Positions 25,605 through 34,591 of a stretch of DNA of 54,697 bases are shown here, in pieces. Every line of letters starts with the position of its first letter. Positions within the stretch are counted from its first letter, which is position 1. The position numbers were made by a program, and so were the translations under genes. Source of the DNA: Sphingomonas echinoides (GTDB taxonomy: Bacteria; Pseudomonadota; Alphaproteobacteria; Sphingomonadales; Sphingomonadaceae); contig NZ_JAPYKK010000031.1 of assembly GCF_029623395.1 (NCBI RefSeq), positions 1 to 54,697 of the forward strand, in the 5' to 3' direction. A model generated the notes under the pieces. The model did no database searches and was not told the origin of the DNA. It saw only the letters and a program-made list of their open reading frames with translations.

Positions 25605-27812
25605 CTACCGCGCCCGCCGAGAACTCCCCGCCATCCCAGCCCGCATCTTCTGGCTCTTCCCATGCCGTGTCTTGCGCGTGCCCGGCTTGCCCTCGTTCGA
25701 GCGTCCCATGATCGGCAGCTTCTGCTGCTCGACCGGCAGCCCCAGCTCTTCCTGCTCCAACTGCCGGATCTCGTCGCGCAGTCGCCCTGCGGTTTCGAAC
25801 TCGAGGTCCGCCGCCGCCGCGCGCATCTTCTTCTCGAGATCCTCGATATACGCGCGCAGATTGTGGCCGACCATGTGCGGCCGGTCCTCGTCGATCTCGA
25901 CGGTGACCTGATCGCGGCTCGACACGTCCTGGATGATGTCGCCGATGTTGCGCTTGATCGTCGTCGGCGTGATGCCGTGTTCTTCGTTATACGCGCGCTG
26001 CTTTTCACGACGGCGCTCGGTCTCGTTCATCGCGCGCTCCATCGAGCCCGTGATGCGATCGGCATAGAGGATCACGCGTCCGTCGACGTTGCGCGCCGCG
26101 CGACCGATCGTCTGGATCAGCGACGTTTCGGAGCGGAGGAACCCTTCCTTGTCCGCGTCGAGGATCGCGACCAGCCCGCACTCGGGAATATCGAGCCCCT
26201 CGCGCAACAGGTTGATCCCGATCAGCACGTCATACACCCCGAGCCGCAGGTCGCGGATCAGCTCGATACGCTCCAGCGTCTCGACGTCGCTGTGCATGTA
26301 ACGGACGCGCAGGCCCGCCTCGTGCATGAACTCGGTCAGATCCTCCGCCATCCGCTTGGTCAGCGTCGTCACCAGCGTGCGATAGCCGAGCTCGGCGGTC
26401 TTGCGCGCTTCGACGATCAGGTCCTGCACCTGCTCCTCGACCGGCTTGATCTCGATCGGCGGATCGATCAGCCCGGTCGGGCGAATGACCTGCTCGGCGA
26501 ACACGCCGCCGGTCTGCTCCATTTCCCATGCACCCGGCGTCGCCGAGACATAGGTCGTCTGCGGGCGCATCGCCTCCCATTCGTTGAAGCGCAAAGGCCG
26601 GTTGTCGATCGCCGACGGCAGGCGGAAGCCATATTCGGCGAGCGTCAGCTTGCGACGGTGATCGCCGCGCGACATGCCGTTGATCTGGCCGATCGTCTGG
26701 TGGCTCTCGTCGACGAAAAGCAGCGAATTTTCAGGCAGATATTCGAACAGCGTGGGGGGCGGCTCGCCCGGCATGCGGCCCGTGAGGAAGCGCGAGTAAT
26801 TCTCGATCCCCGCGCAAGACCCGGTCGCTGCAATCATCTCAAGATCGAAATTGGTGCGCTGCTCCAGCCGCTGCGCCTCGAGCAACTTGCCCTCGGGCAC
26901 CAGCTCCTTGAGCCGCTCCTGCAGCTCGAACTTGATCGCCTCCATCGCCTGCTTGAGCGTAGGCCCCGGCGTCACATAGTGCGAATTGGCGTAGATCCGG
27001 ATGGTGCCAAGGCTCGCGATCTTCTTTCCGGTCAGCGGATCGAACTCGACGATATCCTCGATCTCGTCGCCGAAGAACGACACGCGCCACGCGGTGTCGT
27101 CATAATGCGACGGGAAGATCTCGAGCGCATCGCCGCGCACGCGGAAATTGCCGCGCTGGAACGCCGCGTCGTTGCGCTTGTACTGGAGCGCCACCAGCTT
27201 GCGGACGATCTCGCGCTGGTCGACGGTCTGGCCCTTCTTGAGGTCGAAGATCATCGCCGAATAGGTCTCGACCGAACCGATGCCGTACAGGCACGACACC
27301 GAAGCTACGATGATCACGTCGTCGCGTTCGAGCAGCGATCGGGTCGCGGCATGACGCATCCGATCGATCGCCTCGTTGGTCGAGCTTTCCTTTTCGATAT
27401 ACGTGTCCGACCGCGCGACATAGGCCTCGGGCTGGTAATAATCGTAGTAACTAACGAAGTATTCCACCGCATTTTCGGGGAAAAACGACTTCATTTCGCC
27501 GTAAAGCTGCGCTGCGAGGATCTTATTCGGCGCTAAAATGAGGGCAGGACGCTGCACGGCTTCGATCACTTTGGCCATGGTGAAGGTCTTGCCCGAGCCG
27601 GTCACGCCGAGCAGCACCTGGTCCCGCTCGCCCGCCTCGGTCTGGGCGACAAGTTCAGCGATTGCAGTCGGTTGGTCGCCCGCCGCGGTATAATCTGAGA
27701 CGAGCTTGAACCTTTTGCCCCCTTCCGCCTTCGGCGGACGCGCCGGACGGTGGGGGACGAAGCTGACCCCGGTTTCGGGTTCATCGAGCGTGGTGCGAAT
27801 CTGGATTGCCAT
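25605..27812 (-). CDS. uvrB: Excinuclease ABC subunit B (UvrB)
   Basis: A 735-residue nucleotide-excision-repair helicase that verifies damage with UvrA and loads UvrC. Walker A is [10 protein letters not shown]. The beta-hairpin is [21 protein letters not shown], and DEAD-like Walker B is LLFVDESHQ. Helicase motifs VI (QTIGRAARN) and the C-terminal UVR motif ([24 protein letters not shown]) are present. A basic tail of about 30 residues follows the UVR motif. The ATG at 27812 is used; the preceding codon is GTG. It diverges from the DUF3617 gene by 82 bases. Confidence 0.97.
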   Translation of the reverse strand: MAIQIRTTLDEPETGVSFVPHRPARPPKAEGGKRFKLVSDYTAAGDQPTAIAELVAQTEAGERDQVLLGVTGSGKTFTMAKVIEAVQRPALILAPNKILAAQLYGEMKSFFPENAVEYFVSYYDYYQPEAYVARSDTYIEKESSTNEAIDRMRHAATRSLLERDDVIIVASVSCLYGIGSVETYSAMIFDLKKGQTVDQREIVRKLVALQYKRNDAAFQRGNFRVRGDALEIFPSHYDDTAWRVSFFGDEIEDIVEFDPLTGKKIASLGTIRIYANSHYVTPGPTLKQAMEAIKFELQERLKELVPEGKLLEAQRLEQRTNFDLEMIAATGSCAGIENYSRFLTGRMPGEPPPTLFEYLPENSLLFVDESHQTIGQINGMSRGDHRRKLTLAEYGFRLPSAIDNRPLRFNEWEAMRPQTTYVSATPGAWEMEQTGGVFAEQVIRPTGLIDPPIEIKPVEEQVQDLIVEARKTAELGYRTLVTTLTKRMAEDLTEFMHEAGLRVRYMHSDVETLERIELIRDLRLGVYDVLIGINLLREGLDIPECGLVAILDADKEGFLRSETSLIQTIGRAARNVDGRVILYADRITGSMERAMNETERRREKQRAYNEEHGITPTTIKRNIGDIIQDVSSRDQVTVEIDEDRPHMVGHNLRAYIEDLEKKMRAAAADLEFETAGRLRDEIRQLEQEELGLPVEQQKLPIMGRSNEGKPGTRKTRHGKSQKMRAGMAGSSRRAR

Positions 27813-27894
27813 CACGCAGCAATATGGGAAGGGATGCGGTCACAGACAATCGCGCGCGTCATTCGCCCGGCGTGCGTCGCCCGGGGGAAAGATC

Positions 27895-28434
27895 ATGCGC
27901 CTTTATCGTATCGCTACAGCAGCTTGCGCGTTGCCGATCCTCGCGGTCGCGGCCTGTTCTCCTGAACCGGTGATCAAGCGCGAGCCCGGCAGCTGGACGC
28001 AGAAGGTCCAGATCCTGCGGCTCGAAGGCAAGGGCGCGACTCCGCAGGTCAAGGCGCAGATGCAGGCGATGTTCGATTCGATGGCGGGGATCGCGATGTG
28101 CCTGACCCCCGAGGCCGCCGCGAGGGAGAATCTGGCGCAGACGATGGAGCAAGTCGGCACGCGCGGAAAGAACTGTAAAATCGGCAAGAATGACGAGACC
28201 GGCGCGTCGATCGGTCTCAGCGCGGTCTGCCCGCAGGACGGCGGGGGCACGGTCAAGCTGACTGTCACCGGCACCAACGCGACCGGCGATCGCGACCTGA
28301 CGATGAAGTCGGAAGGCTTCGACGCAAAGGGCGCGGCCGAAGGCGTCATGGAAATGCGCGTCCATTCGACCCGGAGCGGCCCGTGCAAGCCCGGGGACGT
28401 AACCCCGCCACCGACGCCTGCAACGAAGAGCTGA
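27895..28434 (+). CDS. DUF3617-family lipoprotein
   Basis: A 179-residue protein with a lipoprotein signal (MRLYRIATAACALPILAVAAC, lipobox AVAAC) followed by the W-x-x-K-x-x-ILRLEG start typical of DUF3617 proteins. Conserved cysteines occur as a MCLTPE element, a GKNCKIG element, a SAVCP element and near the C-terminus (GPCKPGD), suggesting disulphides in the periplasm. Function is unknown. The start is set by the signal peptide; the ribosome site is GGGGGAAAG. It converges on the MBL-fold gene. Confidence 0.82.
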   Translation: MRLYRIATAACALPILAVAACSPEPVIKREPGSWTQKVQILRLEGKGATPQVKAQMQAMFDSMAGIAMCLTPEAAARENLAQTMEQVGTRGKNCKIGKNDETGASIGLSAVCPQDGGGTVKLTVTGTNATGDRDLTMKSEGFDAKGAAEGVMEMRVHSTRSGPCKPGDVTPPPTPATKS

Positions 28435-28488
28435 GCCAAGGACGCACCCTCGACACGGTGAGATCCGTCTAGCCCGCAAAACAAAGCG

Positions 28489-29658
28489 TTACGGCAACGC
28501 CCGTGCCGCCGCGGGCAGGCGCCCGACGATCTCGATCCGGTCGATCGGCGCCGGACGGTCCCGCGCCACATAGCGTGGAATGACGCTCGGCTGACCGAGC
28601 GCAACCGTGCCGAAGCCCTGCACCCCTGCGGCCCGCGTGACCGCGGCCAGCAAGCGCGGCGGCGTGTCATACGCTTCCGCCGACAGATGGAAGGTCCCCC
28701 AATGGACACCGATCCCGGTCGAAGCGCCCAACCGGCGGTAGACTTCGGCGGCATCGATCGGGCCGATATGGCTTCCCGACACCATTTGCCCGGGCGCGAA
28801 GCGGAACGCGCCGATCGGAATCAGCGCCAACCGGACCGGACCATAGCTCGCCGCAGCATCGGCCCAGGTCAGGTCCCCCGGCCCCGTATCCCCCGCAAAG
28901 AAGACGTTGCCGCCCGGCAGCCGAACGACGAAGCTCGACCATAACGCGCGGTTACGGTCGGTCATCCAGCGGCTACCCCAATGATGGTTGCGCGTGACGA
29001 TCACCTCGACATTCGGCTTTACAGCAATCCGCCCGCCCCAATCGAGCGCGTGGGCGGGGACCCCGGCTTGTCCAATCACGCTGTCATTGCCGAGACTTGT
29101 CACCACCAGCGGGTGGTCGCGTTTCCACAGGCGTCGCAGCGTCGCCAGATCGAGATGATCATAATGATCGTGGCTGATGAGAACGACGTCGATCTTGGGC
29201 AGCCGGTCGAACGCGATCCCCAGTTCGGCGACGCGGGCGGGACCGATCCCCAGCGGCCCGGCGGTCTTGCTCCACACTGGGTCGGTCAGGATATTGAGAC
29301 CCTGCGTCTGTACCAGCACGGTCGCATGCCCGACCCAGGTCGCCACCATGTGCTGTCCGGCGACGCGATCTGGCGGGGCAATCGGGCGAATCGCGACGTG
29401 TTCGGGCCAGCGCGGGCGTCCCTCGCTGCGCAGGAGGTATCGCACCAGGAAGTTGCCCTTAGTGGCGCCGGGCGGCGCCATGTCATCCTGCTCGCCATCG
29501 GGATTGAAGAAGCGTTGCCCGTCGAAATGTCCGCTCACCGCGCCGTTGTAGTAACGCGCATCGAGAAAGCGCGGGACGAGCGTGATCACCAGACAAAGGA
29601 CGATCGTCGCCCAGAGCAGCACCTTGCCGACCAATGTCGCGATACTTCGGACGCTCAA
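28489..29658 (-). CDS. Membrane-anchored MBL-fold metallo-hydrolase (NAPE-PLD/UlaG-like)
   Basis: A 389-residue metallo-beta-lactamase-fold protein with an N-terminal membrane helix (about 8-30). The metal motif is HDHYDHLD near 160-167; downstream ligands appear in NHHWGSR, FAGDTG and GVHWGTFHLS. GHATVLVQTQGLNILTDPVWS near 112-132 is diagnostic of the branch that includes NAPE-phospholipase D and UlaG. It probably acts on a phospholipid- or phosphodiester-like substrate at the membrane; the actual substrate is unknown. It converges on the DUF3617 lipoprotein gene with 54 bases between. Confidence 0.88.
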   Translation of the reverse strand: MSVRSIATLVGKVLLWATIVLCLVITLVPRFLDARYYNGAVSGHFDGQRFFNPDGEQDDMAPPGATKGNFLVRYLLRSEGRPRWPEHVAIRPIAPPDRVAGQHMVATWVGHATVLVQTQGLNILTDPVWSKTAGPLGIGPARVAELGIAFDRLPKIDVVLISHDHYDHLDLATLRRLWKRDHPLVVTSLGNDSVIGQAGVPAHALDWGGRIAVKPNVEVIVTRNHHWGSRWMTDRNRALWSSFVVRLPGGNVFFAGDTGPGDLTWADAAASYGPVRLALIPIGAFRFAPGQMVSGSHIGPIDAAEVYRRLGASTGIGVHWGTFHLSAEAYDTPPRLLAAVTRAAGVQGFGTVALGQPSVIPRYVARDRPAPIDRIEIVGRLPAAARALP

Positions 29659-29848
29659 CGGCCTGACTTTCTCTGCGAACCCGCCATGGGGCGTTACGGC
29701 ATCTTCGGAGTGCCTGCACCCATAAGGGCGCAGCTGGATCCGTTGCTGCTATCGTAAGGCCCAACTCCCGCCACGGCGGGTCGATCCCCGCTGTAGGACA
29801 GTCGCTACGCAAAGAGGGGGATATGCCACCGCCCGTCCGGCGAAACCG

Positions 29849-30145
29849 TCAGGCCGCGCGGCGTTGCGTCGCGTGCAGCCAGGCGCGCGCCGAGGCCTGC
29901 GCGGCGGCGATTTCGCGCGCGGTCATGTCCTCGGCGATTTCGCTACGGCTTGCCATGCCGGCTTCGCTCCCGGCAACCGCCGCGAGGTTGAACCATTTGT
30001 GCGCCTCGATCAGGTCGACCGCGATGCCCGCCCCCCCGCTCGAAAAGACCATACCCAGTTCGTAACAAGCATCCGCATCCCCCCCGGCAGCTTCTGCCAT
30101 GCGGCTTGCGATGAGGTAGTTCGCGTTCTTCAGGCTGGTGCCCAT
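29849..30145 (-). CDS. Small Sel1-like repeat protein
   Basis: A 98-residue protein with one Sel1-like/TPR-type unit (DADACYELGMVFSSGGAGIAVDLIEAHKWFNLAAVAG, about 24-60). An alpha-helical, Ala-rich C-terminus follows. Such proteins mediate protein contacts; no partner is evident. It has no signal peptide. It lies alone between the MBL-fold gene and panC, all on the minus strand, with about 100 bases on its panC side. I found no convincing terminator. Confidence 0.72.
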   Translation of the reverse strand: MGTSLKNANYLIASRMAEAAGGDADACYELGMVFSSGGAGIAVDLIEAHKWFNLAAVAGSEAGMASRSEIAEDMTAREIAAAQASARAWLHATQRRAA

Positions 30146-30248
30146 GTCGATCCGTCCCGATTAACCAATTTCTGTTGCCGACAGTGCGTCGGGTGCAGTC
30201 AAATAAAGGTTAACGGCTACATGGAACTTTGGTCGTACGACCAATGGC

Positions 30249-31094
30249 TTACGCTATCGCCGGAACATCCAGATTGTCGATCAGACGCGTTCCCCCGAGC
30301 CGCGCTGCCGCCAGCAGTCGCCGCGGGCGGGAGCCGGGCGCATCGCTCGCCAGCGTTTCGGCATCGACCAGTTCGATATAGTCGACCGCAAATCCCGCGC
30401 CAGTCAGCGAATCTCGTGCTGCCGCCAAGACATCGGCGGGGGAGTCACCCCGCAGGATCGCGCGCGCCGCATCGCCCAGCGCGCGTGGCAGGGCCACCGC
30501 CGCCGCACGTTGTCCGTCATCGAGATAGACGTTGCGCGACGATAGCGCGAGGCCGTCATCATCGCGCTGGGTCGGCACGCCTTCGATTTCGATGCCGAAA
30601 TCGAGGTCGGACACCATCCGGCGAATCACCGCAAGTTGCTGGAAATCCTTTTCGCCGAACAACGCGATATCCGGGCGAACCTGATTGAACAGCTTCGCGA
30701 CCACCGTTGCGACTCCATCGAAATGGCCAGGCCGCGCTGCGCCGTCGAGCCCCTCGCTGACGCCCGAGACCGAGATGTTCGTCGCGAAGCCGGTCGGATA
30801 CATGTCTTCCACCGGGGGGAGCCACAGGATGTCGCATCCCGCCTCGGTCAGCATCCGCGCGTCCGCCGCCTCGCGGCGCGGATAGCGCGCGAGGTCCTCG
30901 TTGGGGCCGAATTGCTTGGGATTGACGAAGATCGACGCGACGACCTTGCGCCCCTGCCGCCGCGCAGTCTCGATCAACGCGATATGACCGCGATGCAGCG
31001 CGCCCATCGTCGGGACCAGCGCGATATCCGACCCGCCACTGCGGAAATCGGCGATCGCGGCGCGAAGCGCGCTCAGTGTACGGATGGTTTGCAC
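30249..31094 (-). CDS. panC: Pantoate--beta-alanine ligase PanC
   Basis: A 281-residue ATP-dependent ligase joining pantoate and beta-alanine to pantothenate, the vitamin B5 precursor of coenzyme A. Visible motifs are PTMGALHRGHIALIETA (HxGH nucleotide-binding), SIFVNPKQFGPNEDLARYPR, GEKDFQQLAVIRRMV and the KMSKS-like GLALSSRNVYLD. The first conserved residues begin at a GTG (31094), which I take as the start. The open frame continues upstream without likeness and overlaps mipZ antisense. It is divergent from mipZ with 80 bases between; no panB or panD is in the window. Confidence 0.95.
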   Translation of the reverse strand: MQTIRTLSALRAAIADFRSGGSDIALVPTMGALHRGHIALIETARRQGRKVVASIFVNPKQFGPNEDLARYPRREAADARMLTEAGCDILWLPPVEDMYPTGFATNISVSGVSEGLDGAARPGHFDGVATVVAKLFNQVRPDIALFGEKDFQQLAVIRRMVSDLDFGIEIEGVPTQRDDDGLALSSRNVYLDDGQRAAAVALPRALGDAARAILRGDSPADVLAAARDSLTGAGFAVDYIELVDAETLASDAPGSRPRRLLAAARLGGTRLIDNLDVPAIA

Positions 31095-31174
31095 GCGGGT
31101 TGGGCCTTCGGTAAGGACGGAACGGCCTTCTATGGGGGCGGGCCCGACCGAACAAGACGTAGGATACCATCCCG

Positions 31175-31969
31175 TTGGCAAGTGCTGCGCGAAAACCACA
31201 CATAATCGTTTTCGCCAACGAGAAGGGCGGCACCGGGAAATCGACGACGGCCGTGCACGTCGCGATCGCGCTGGCGGCGCGCGGGGCCAAGGTCGCGGCG
31301 TTCGATCTCGATCATCGCCAGCGCACGATGGGGCGGTATTTCGACAATCGCGCAGCAACCGTCCAACGCACCGGGCGTCCGCTCCCGATCCCGCGCCATG
31401 CCACGCATGACGGCGAGACGGACGCACGGTTCGAGGAGCTTTTCGAGGATCTTGCGCACGATACCGATTTCCTCGTGATCGATACGCCGGGTCGCGACGA
31501 TCGCTTCGGGCGACTGTCGGCGGCCCGCGCGGATACGCTGGTCACGCCGATGAACGACAGTTTCGTCGATTTCGACCTGATCGGTCAGGTCCACCCCGAG
31601 ACGTACAAGGTCACGCGCCCAAGCTTCTACGCCGAAATGATCTGGGACGCGCGCAAGGCGCGCGCAAAGGCGGACGGGTCGACGATCGACTGGGTCGTGC
31701 TGCGCAACCGTGTCCAGCACATCGAAGCCCGCAACATGCGCCGCGTGTCCGAAGCGCTCGATCAGCTTGCCAAACGCGTCGGGTTCCGCATCGTCCCCGG
31801 GTTGGGCGAGCGCGTGATCTATCGCGAACTGTTCCCCGCCGGACTGACGATGCTCGACGCGGGCGAATTCGGTGCGATGGGGCTGGCGCATGTCGCCGCA
31901 CGCCAGGAACTGCGCGAAATGATGGGCGCGCTCGCCCTGCCCGAGGCGGTTCTGCCGCAAGTCGCCTGA
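31175..31969 (+). CDS. mipZ: MipZ, ParA-like division-site positioning ATPase
   Basis: A 264-residue P-loop ATPase of the MinD/ParA superfamily. The deviant Walker A KGGTGKST is at 17-24, with FDLDHRQRTMGRYFDNR and DFLVIDTPGRDD (Walker B region) after it. MipZ binds ParB at the chromosome poles and forms a gradient that blocks FtsZ away from midcell. It replaces MinCDE in many Alphaproteobacteria. The only start near the conserved N-terminus is TTG 31175. Its stop overlaps the ATG of the J-domain gene, suggesting cotranslation. Confidence 0.93.
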   Translation: MASAARKPHIIVFANEKGGTGKSTTAVHVAIALAARGAKVAAFDLDHRQRTMGRYFDNRAATVQRTGRPLPIPRHATHDGETDARFEELFEDLAHDTDFLVIDTPGRDDRFGRLSAARADTLVTPMNDSFVDFDLIGQVHPETYKVTRPSFYAEMIWDARKARAKADGSTIDWVVLRNRVQHIEARNMRRVSEALDQLAKRVGFRIVPGLGERVIYRELFPAGLTMLDAGEFGAMGLAHVAARQELREMMGALALPEAVLPQVA

Positions 31970-32226
31970 TGACCAAGGTCCTGCTCCTGGTCGCGCTGTT
32001 GGTGGGTGCCTGGCTGCTGCTGCGGCCAAAGCCCAAGCCGCAACGCATCCAGCGCCCCGAGGAGAGCGAAGCGCGCGCGGTGCTGGGTGTTGGCCCGCGG
32101 GCAAATGCAGACGATATTCGCGCCGCGCATCGCCGGCTCGTCTCCGCGCTGCACCCCGATAAGGGGGGATCCGCCGAACTCACCCGCCGTATCAATGCGG
32201 CACGCGACGTACTGCTCAAACCATAG
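31969..32226 (+). CDS. Small membrane-anchored J-domain protein
   Basis: An 85-residue protein: one N-terminal membrane helix (VLLLVALLVGAWLLL, 4-18), a basic linker, then a short J domain with RAVLGVGPRANADDIRAAHR and the diagnostic HPDKGG at 62-67. J domains stimulate DnaK ATPase. Here the domain would sit on the cytoplasmic face if the N-terminus is outside, resembling the Pam18/Tim14 and sphingomonad 'molecular chaperone DnaJ' proteins. No zinc or substrate-binding domain is present. The ATG overlaps the mipZ stop (TGATG), so it may serve the same process. Confidence 0.85.
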   Translation: MTKVLLLVALLVGAWLLLRPKPKPQRIQRPEESEARAVLGVGPRANADDIRAAHRRLVSALHPDKGGSAELTRRINAARDVLLKP

Positions 32227-32287
32227 TCTTTGAACTTTCACACGTCTGGTCGATTGGGCCAGAGCAAGATTCCCCAGGAGGACCAAC

Positions 32288-33670
32288 ATGACTCATCGTT
32301 TCGACCCGACTTCGCTTCGCGAATACGACATCCGCGGGATCGTCGGCAAAACCCTCGGCACCGCCGATGCGGACGCAATCGGCCGCGGTTTCGGCACGCG
32401 CGTGCGTCGCGCGGGCGGCACCCGTGTCGCGGTCGGCTATGACGGTCGCCTGTCCTCGCCCGAGCTCGAAGCGGCGCTCATCGGGGGCCTCACCGCGGTC
32501 GGCGTGGACGTCGTGCGGATCGGCATGGGTCCGACGCCGATGCTGTATTATGCCGAAGCCACGCTAGAAGTGGATGGCGGCATTGAGATAACCGGCAGCC
32601 ATAATCCCTCCGACTATAATGGCTTCAAGATGGTGCTGCAGCACAAGCCGTTCTTTGGCGCGGACATCCAGGATCTTGGCCGCATGGCGGCGGAAGGCGA
32701 TTGGGAAACTGGCGAAGGCACCGTGTCGACCGCGGACATCGAGGACGATTATGTCGGTCGCCTGGTCGCGGGCTTCGCGGGTGGCACTTACAAGATCGGT
32801 TGGGACGCGGGCAACGGCGTGTCGGGCCCGATCATCGAGAAGCTCGTCAAGTTCCTCCCGGGTGAGCATCATCTGCTGTTCACCGATGTCGACGGCAATT
32901 TTCCCAACCATCATCCCGATCCTACCGATGAGGCCAATCTGGTCGATCTCAAGCGCCTCGTCGCCGAGAAGAACCTCGACTTCGGACTGGCCTTCGATGG
33001 TGACGGCGACCGGATCGGCGCGATCGACGGCGAAGGCCGCGTGATCTGGGGCGACCAGATTCTCTCCATTCTGGCCGAACCTGTTCTCAAGGAACTCCCG
33101 GGCGCTACGATCATCGCCGACGTCAAGGCGTCGCAGATGCTCTACGACCGCGTCGAGGAACTGGGCGGCAAGCCGCTGATGTGGAAGACTGGGCACAGCC
33201 TGATCAAGATGAAGATGAAGGAAACCGACAGCCCGCTCGCCGGCGAGATGAGCGGTCACATCTTCTTCGCGCATGAATATTACGGGTTCGACGACGCGCA
33301 TTACGCCGCGGTTCGCTTCATCCGGGCGGCGCACATGATCGGCAAGTCGGTGACGGAACTGCGCGGCAACATGCCCGCTTTGGTCAACACCCCCGAGATG
33401 CGTTTCCAGGTCGACGAGAGCCGCAAGTTCGCGGTCGTCGAGGAAGTGCTCGCCCGGCTCGAGGCCGATGGCGCGCAGGTCGATCGCACCGACGGCGCGC
33501 GCGTCAACACGCCCGACGGCTGGTGGCTGCTTCGCGCTTCGAACACCCAGGACGTGCTCGTCGCGCGCGCCGAGGCGAAGGACCAGGCCGCACTCGACCG
33601 CCTGCTCGGAATGATCGACGATCAGCTCGCCAAGAGCGGGCTGGAGCGTGGCCCGCAGGCCGCGCACTAA
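32288..33670 (+). CDS. pgmG: Phosphoglucomutase/phosphomannomutase (PgmG type)
   Basis: A 460-residue alpha-D-phosphohexomutase interconverting hexose-1- and hexose-6-phosphates, feeding sugar nucleotides for exopolysaccharide (as with PgmG in gellan/sphingan producers). The phosphoserine is Ser104 in [15 protein letters not shown]. The metal loop is [12 protein letters not shown] and the sugar-binding loop is GEMSGHIFF. The C-terminal domain has [15 protein letters not shown] for the phosphate site. A strong CAGGAGGACCAAC ribosome site precedes the ATG. It is followed by a 13-base-pair hairpin. The preference for glucose or mannose phosphate cannot be set from sequence. Confidence 0.93.
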   Translation: MTHRFDPTSLREYDIRGIVGKTLGTADADAIGRGFGTRVRRAGGTRVAVGYDGRLSSPELEAALIGGLTAVGVDVVRIGMGPTPMLYYAEATLEVDGGIEITGSHNPSDYNGFKMVLQHKPFFGADIQDLGRMAAEGDWETGEGTVSTADIEDDYVGRLVAGFAGGTYKIGWDAGNGVSGPIIEKLVKFLPGEHHLLFTDVDGNFPNHHPDPTDEANLVDLKRLVAEKNLDFGLAFDGDGDRIGAIDGEGRVIWGDQILSILAEPVLKELPGATIIADVKASQMLYDRVEELGGKPLMWKTGHSLIKMKMKETDSPLAGEMSGHIFFAHEYYGFDDAHYAAVRFIRAAHMIGKSVTELRGNMPALVNTPEMRFQVDESRKFAVVEEVLARLEADGAQVDRTDGARVNTPDGWWLLRASNTQDVLVARAEAKDQAALDRLLGMIDDQLAKSGLERGPQAAH

Positions 33671-33678
33671 GCGTTGGA

Positions 33679-33709
33679 CCGTCACCCCGGGCTCGTCCCG
33701 GGGTGACGG
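33679..33709. terminator. Strong hairpin after pgmG
   Basis: CCGTCACCCCGGG at 33679-33691 pairs perfectly with CCCGGGGTGACGG at 33697-33709 around a CTCGT loop. It lies 8 bases after the pgmG stop and 44 before the exonuclease ATG. No T-run follows. It is probably a terminator or REP-like 3' structure. Confidence 0.6.
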
Positions 33710-33753
33710 ATACGCCTCTCGCAATCCGCGGCCAAACACGCCACTTAGGCGCA

Positions 33754-34518
33754 ATGCCTCCCCCCGCCCCCCAGATCATCCGCGTCATCGACCTTGAGAC
33801 CACCGGTGAAGGCCCGCCGATCCACGGCGTGTGCGAAATCGGCTGGCAGGACGTGGCGCTCCAGAAGGACGGCCGCTGGGAAATCGAGGGCGAAGGCGGT
33901 GCACGCCTCGTGAATCCTGGTCGTCCGATCCCGCCGCTGACTCAGGCGATCCACCACATCCTCGACGAACAGGTCGCCGACGCGCCGTTCTGGCACGACG
34001 TGGCGCGCGGGGTGCTCGATCCCTATCCGCGCCGGATCGCGCTCGCTGCGCATCGCGCGGATTACGAACAGAAATTCTGCACTGCACCGCTGACCCGCGG
34101 CGCGCCGTGGATCTGCACATGGAAGTGTGCGCTGCGGCTGTGGCCGGACACGCCGAGCTTTTCCAACCAGATGCTGCGCTACTGGCGCAAACCCGAGGGG
34201 ATGATCCACGAACGCGGGCTTCCCGCACATCGCGCCTTCCCCGACGCCTATGTTACCGCCTTCCACTTGCGCGACATGTTGAACGAAGTCGGCCCCGAGC
34301 AACTGCTCGCCTGGTCGGCGGTCCCCGGCCTGTTGCCGCGCGTGATCCGCCCCGGACCGGATCGCGGCAAGAGCTGGCAGGAGATCAGCGACGATTCCCT
34401 CGCGATCATGCTTGGCGACCGCGACATGGACGTTCGCTTCACCGCCGAGACCGAACTTGCCCGCCGACGCGGCGGGGGCGCCGTGGGCCGACCGTCGCCT
34501 CAGGGAAAGTTGCTGTAA
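33754..34518 (+). CDS. DnaQ-like 3'-5' exonuclease
   Basis: A 254-residue DEDD-family exonuclease domain protein. Motif Exo I is VIDLETTG at about 11-18. The following CEIGWQDVAL, PPLTQAIHHILDEQV and the Exo II/III-type AAHRADYEQKF and GLPAHRAFPDAYVTAFHL (His and Asp) agree with the fold. The C-terminal part has RGKSWQEISDDSL, seen in a phage-related exonuclease branch. It may process RNA or DNA ends; it lacks a polymerase partner here. The ATG at 33754 starts at the conserved block; the open frame upstream overlaps pgmG without likeness. Confidence 0.85.
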   Translation: MPPPAPQIIRVIDLETTGEGPPIHGVCEIGWQDVALQKDGRWEIEGEGGARLVNPGRPIPPLTQAIHHILDEQVADAPFWHDVARGVLDPYPRRIALAAHRADYEQKFCTAPLTRGAPWICTWKCALRLWPDTPSFSNQMLRYWRKPEGMIHERGLPAHRAFPDAYVTAFHLRDMLNEVGPEQLLAWSAVPGLLPRVIRPGPDRGKSWQEISDDSLAIMLGDRDMDVRFTAETELARRRGGGAVGRPSPQGKLL

Positions 34519-34521
34519 AGT

Positions 34522-34569
34522 AACGACAGATTGATAGGCATCTATCAAGTGTCACTGGTCTTTGTCGTT
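34522..34569 (+). promoter_or_regulatory. Nested inverted repeats upstream of the CHASE3 kinase
   Basis: TTGATAG at 34531-34537 and CTATCAA at 34542-34548 form a perfect inner dyad with a GCAT centre. AACGACA at 34522-34528 and TGTCGTT at 34563-34569 form an outer one. Both lie in the only AT-rich stretch nearby, between the exonuclease stop and the kinase start. The arrangement fits a promoter with operator for the signalling operon. Confidence 0.45.
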
Positions 34570-34591
34570 GCTGCTGCGTAAGGACGCGCTC

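Noticed and set aside
25545..27536. 663-codon plus-strand frame opposite uvrB
   Set aside because: His/Arg/Asp-rich composition of a high-GC antisense frame; uvrB on the other strand has every family motif.
29770..29795. GCGGGTCGATCCCCGC considered as a tRNA T-arm
   Set aside because: The loop is 6 rather than 7 bases, and no acceptor, D or anticodon arm can be drawn around it.
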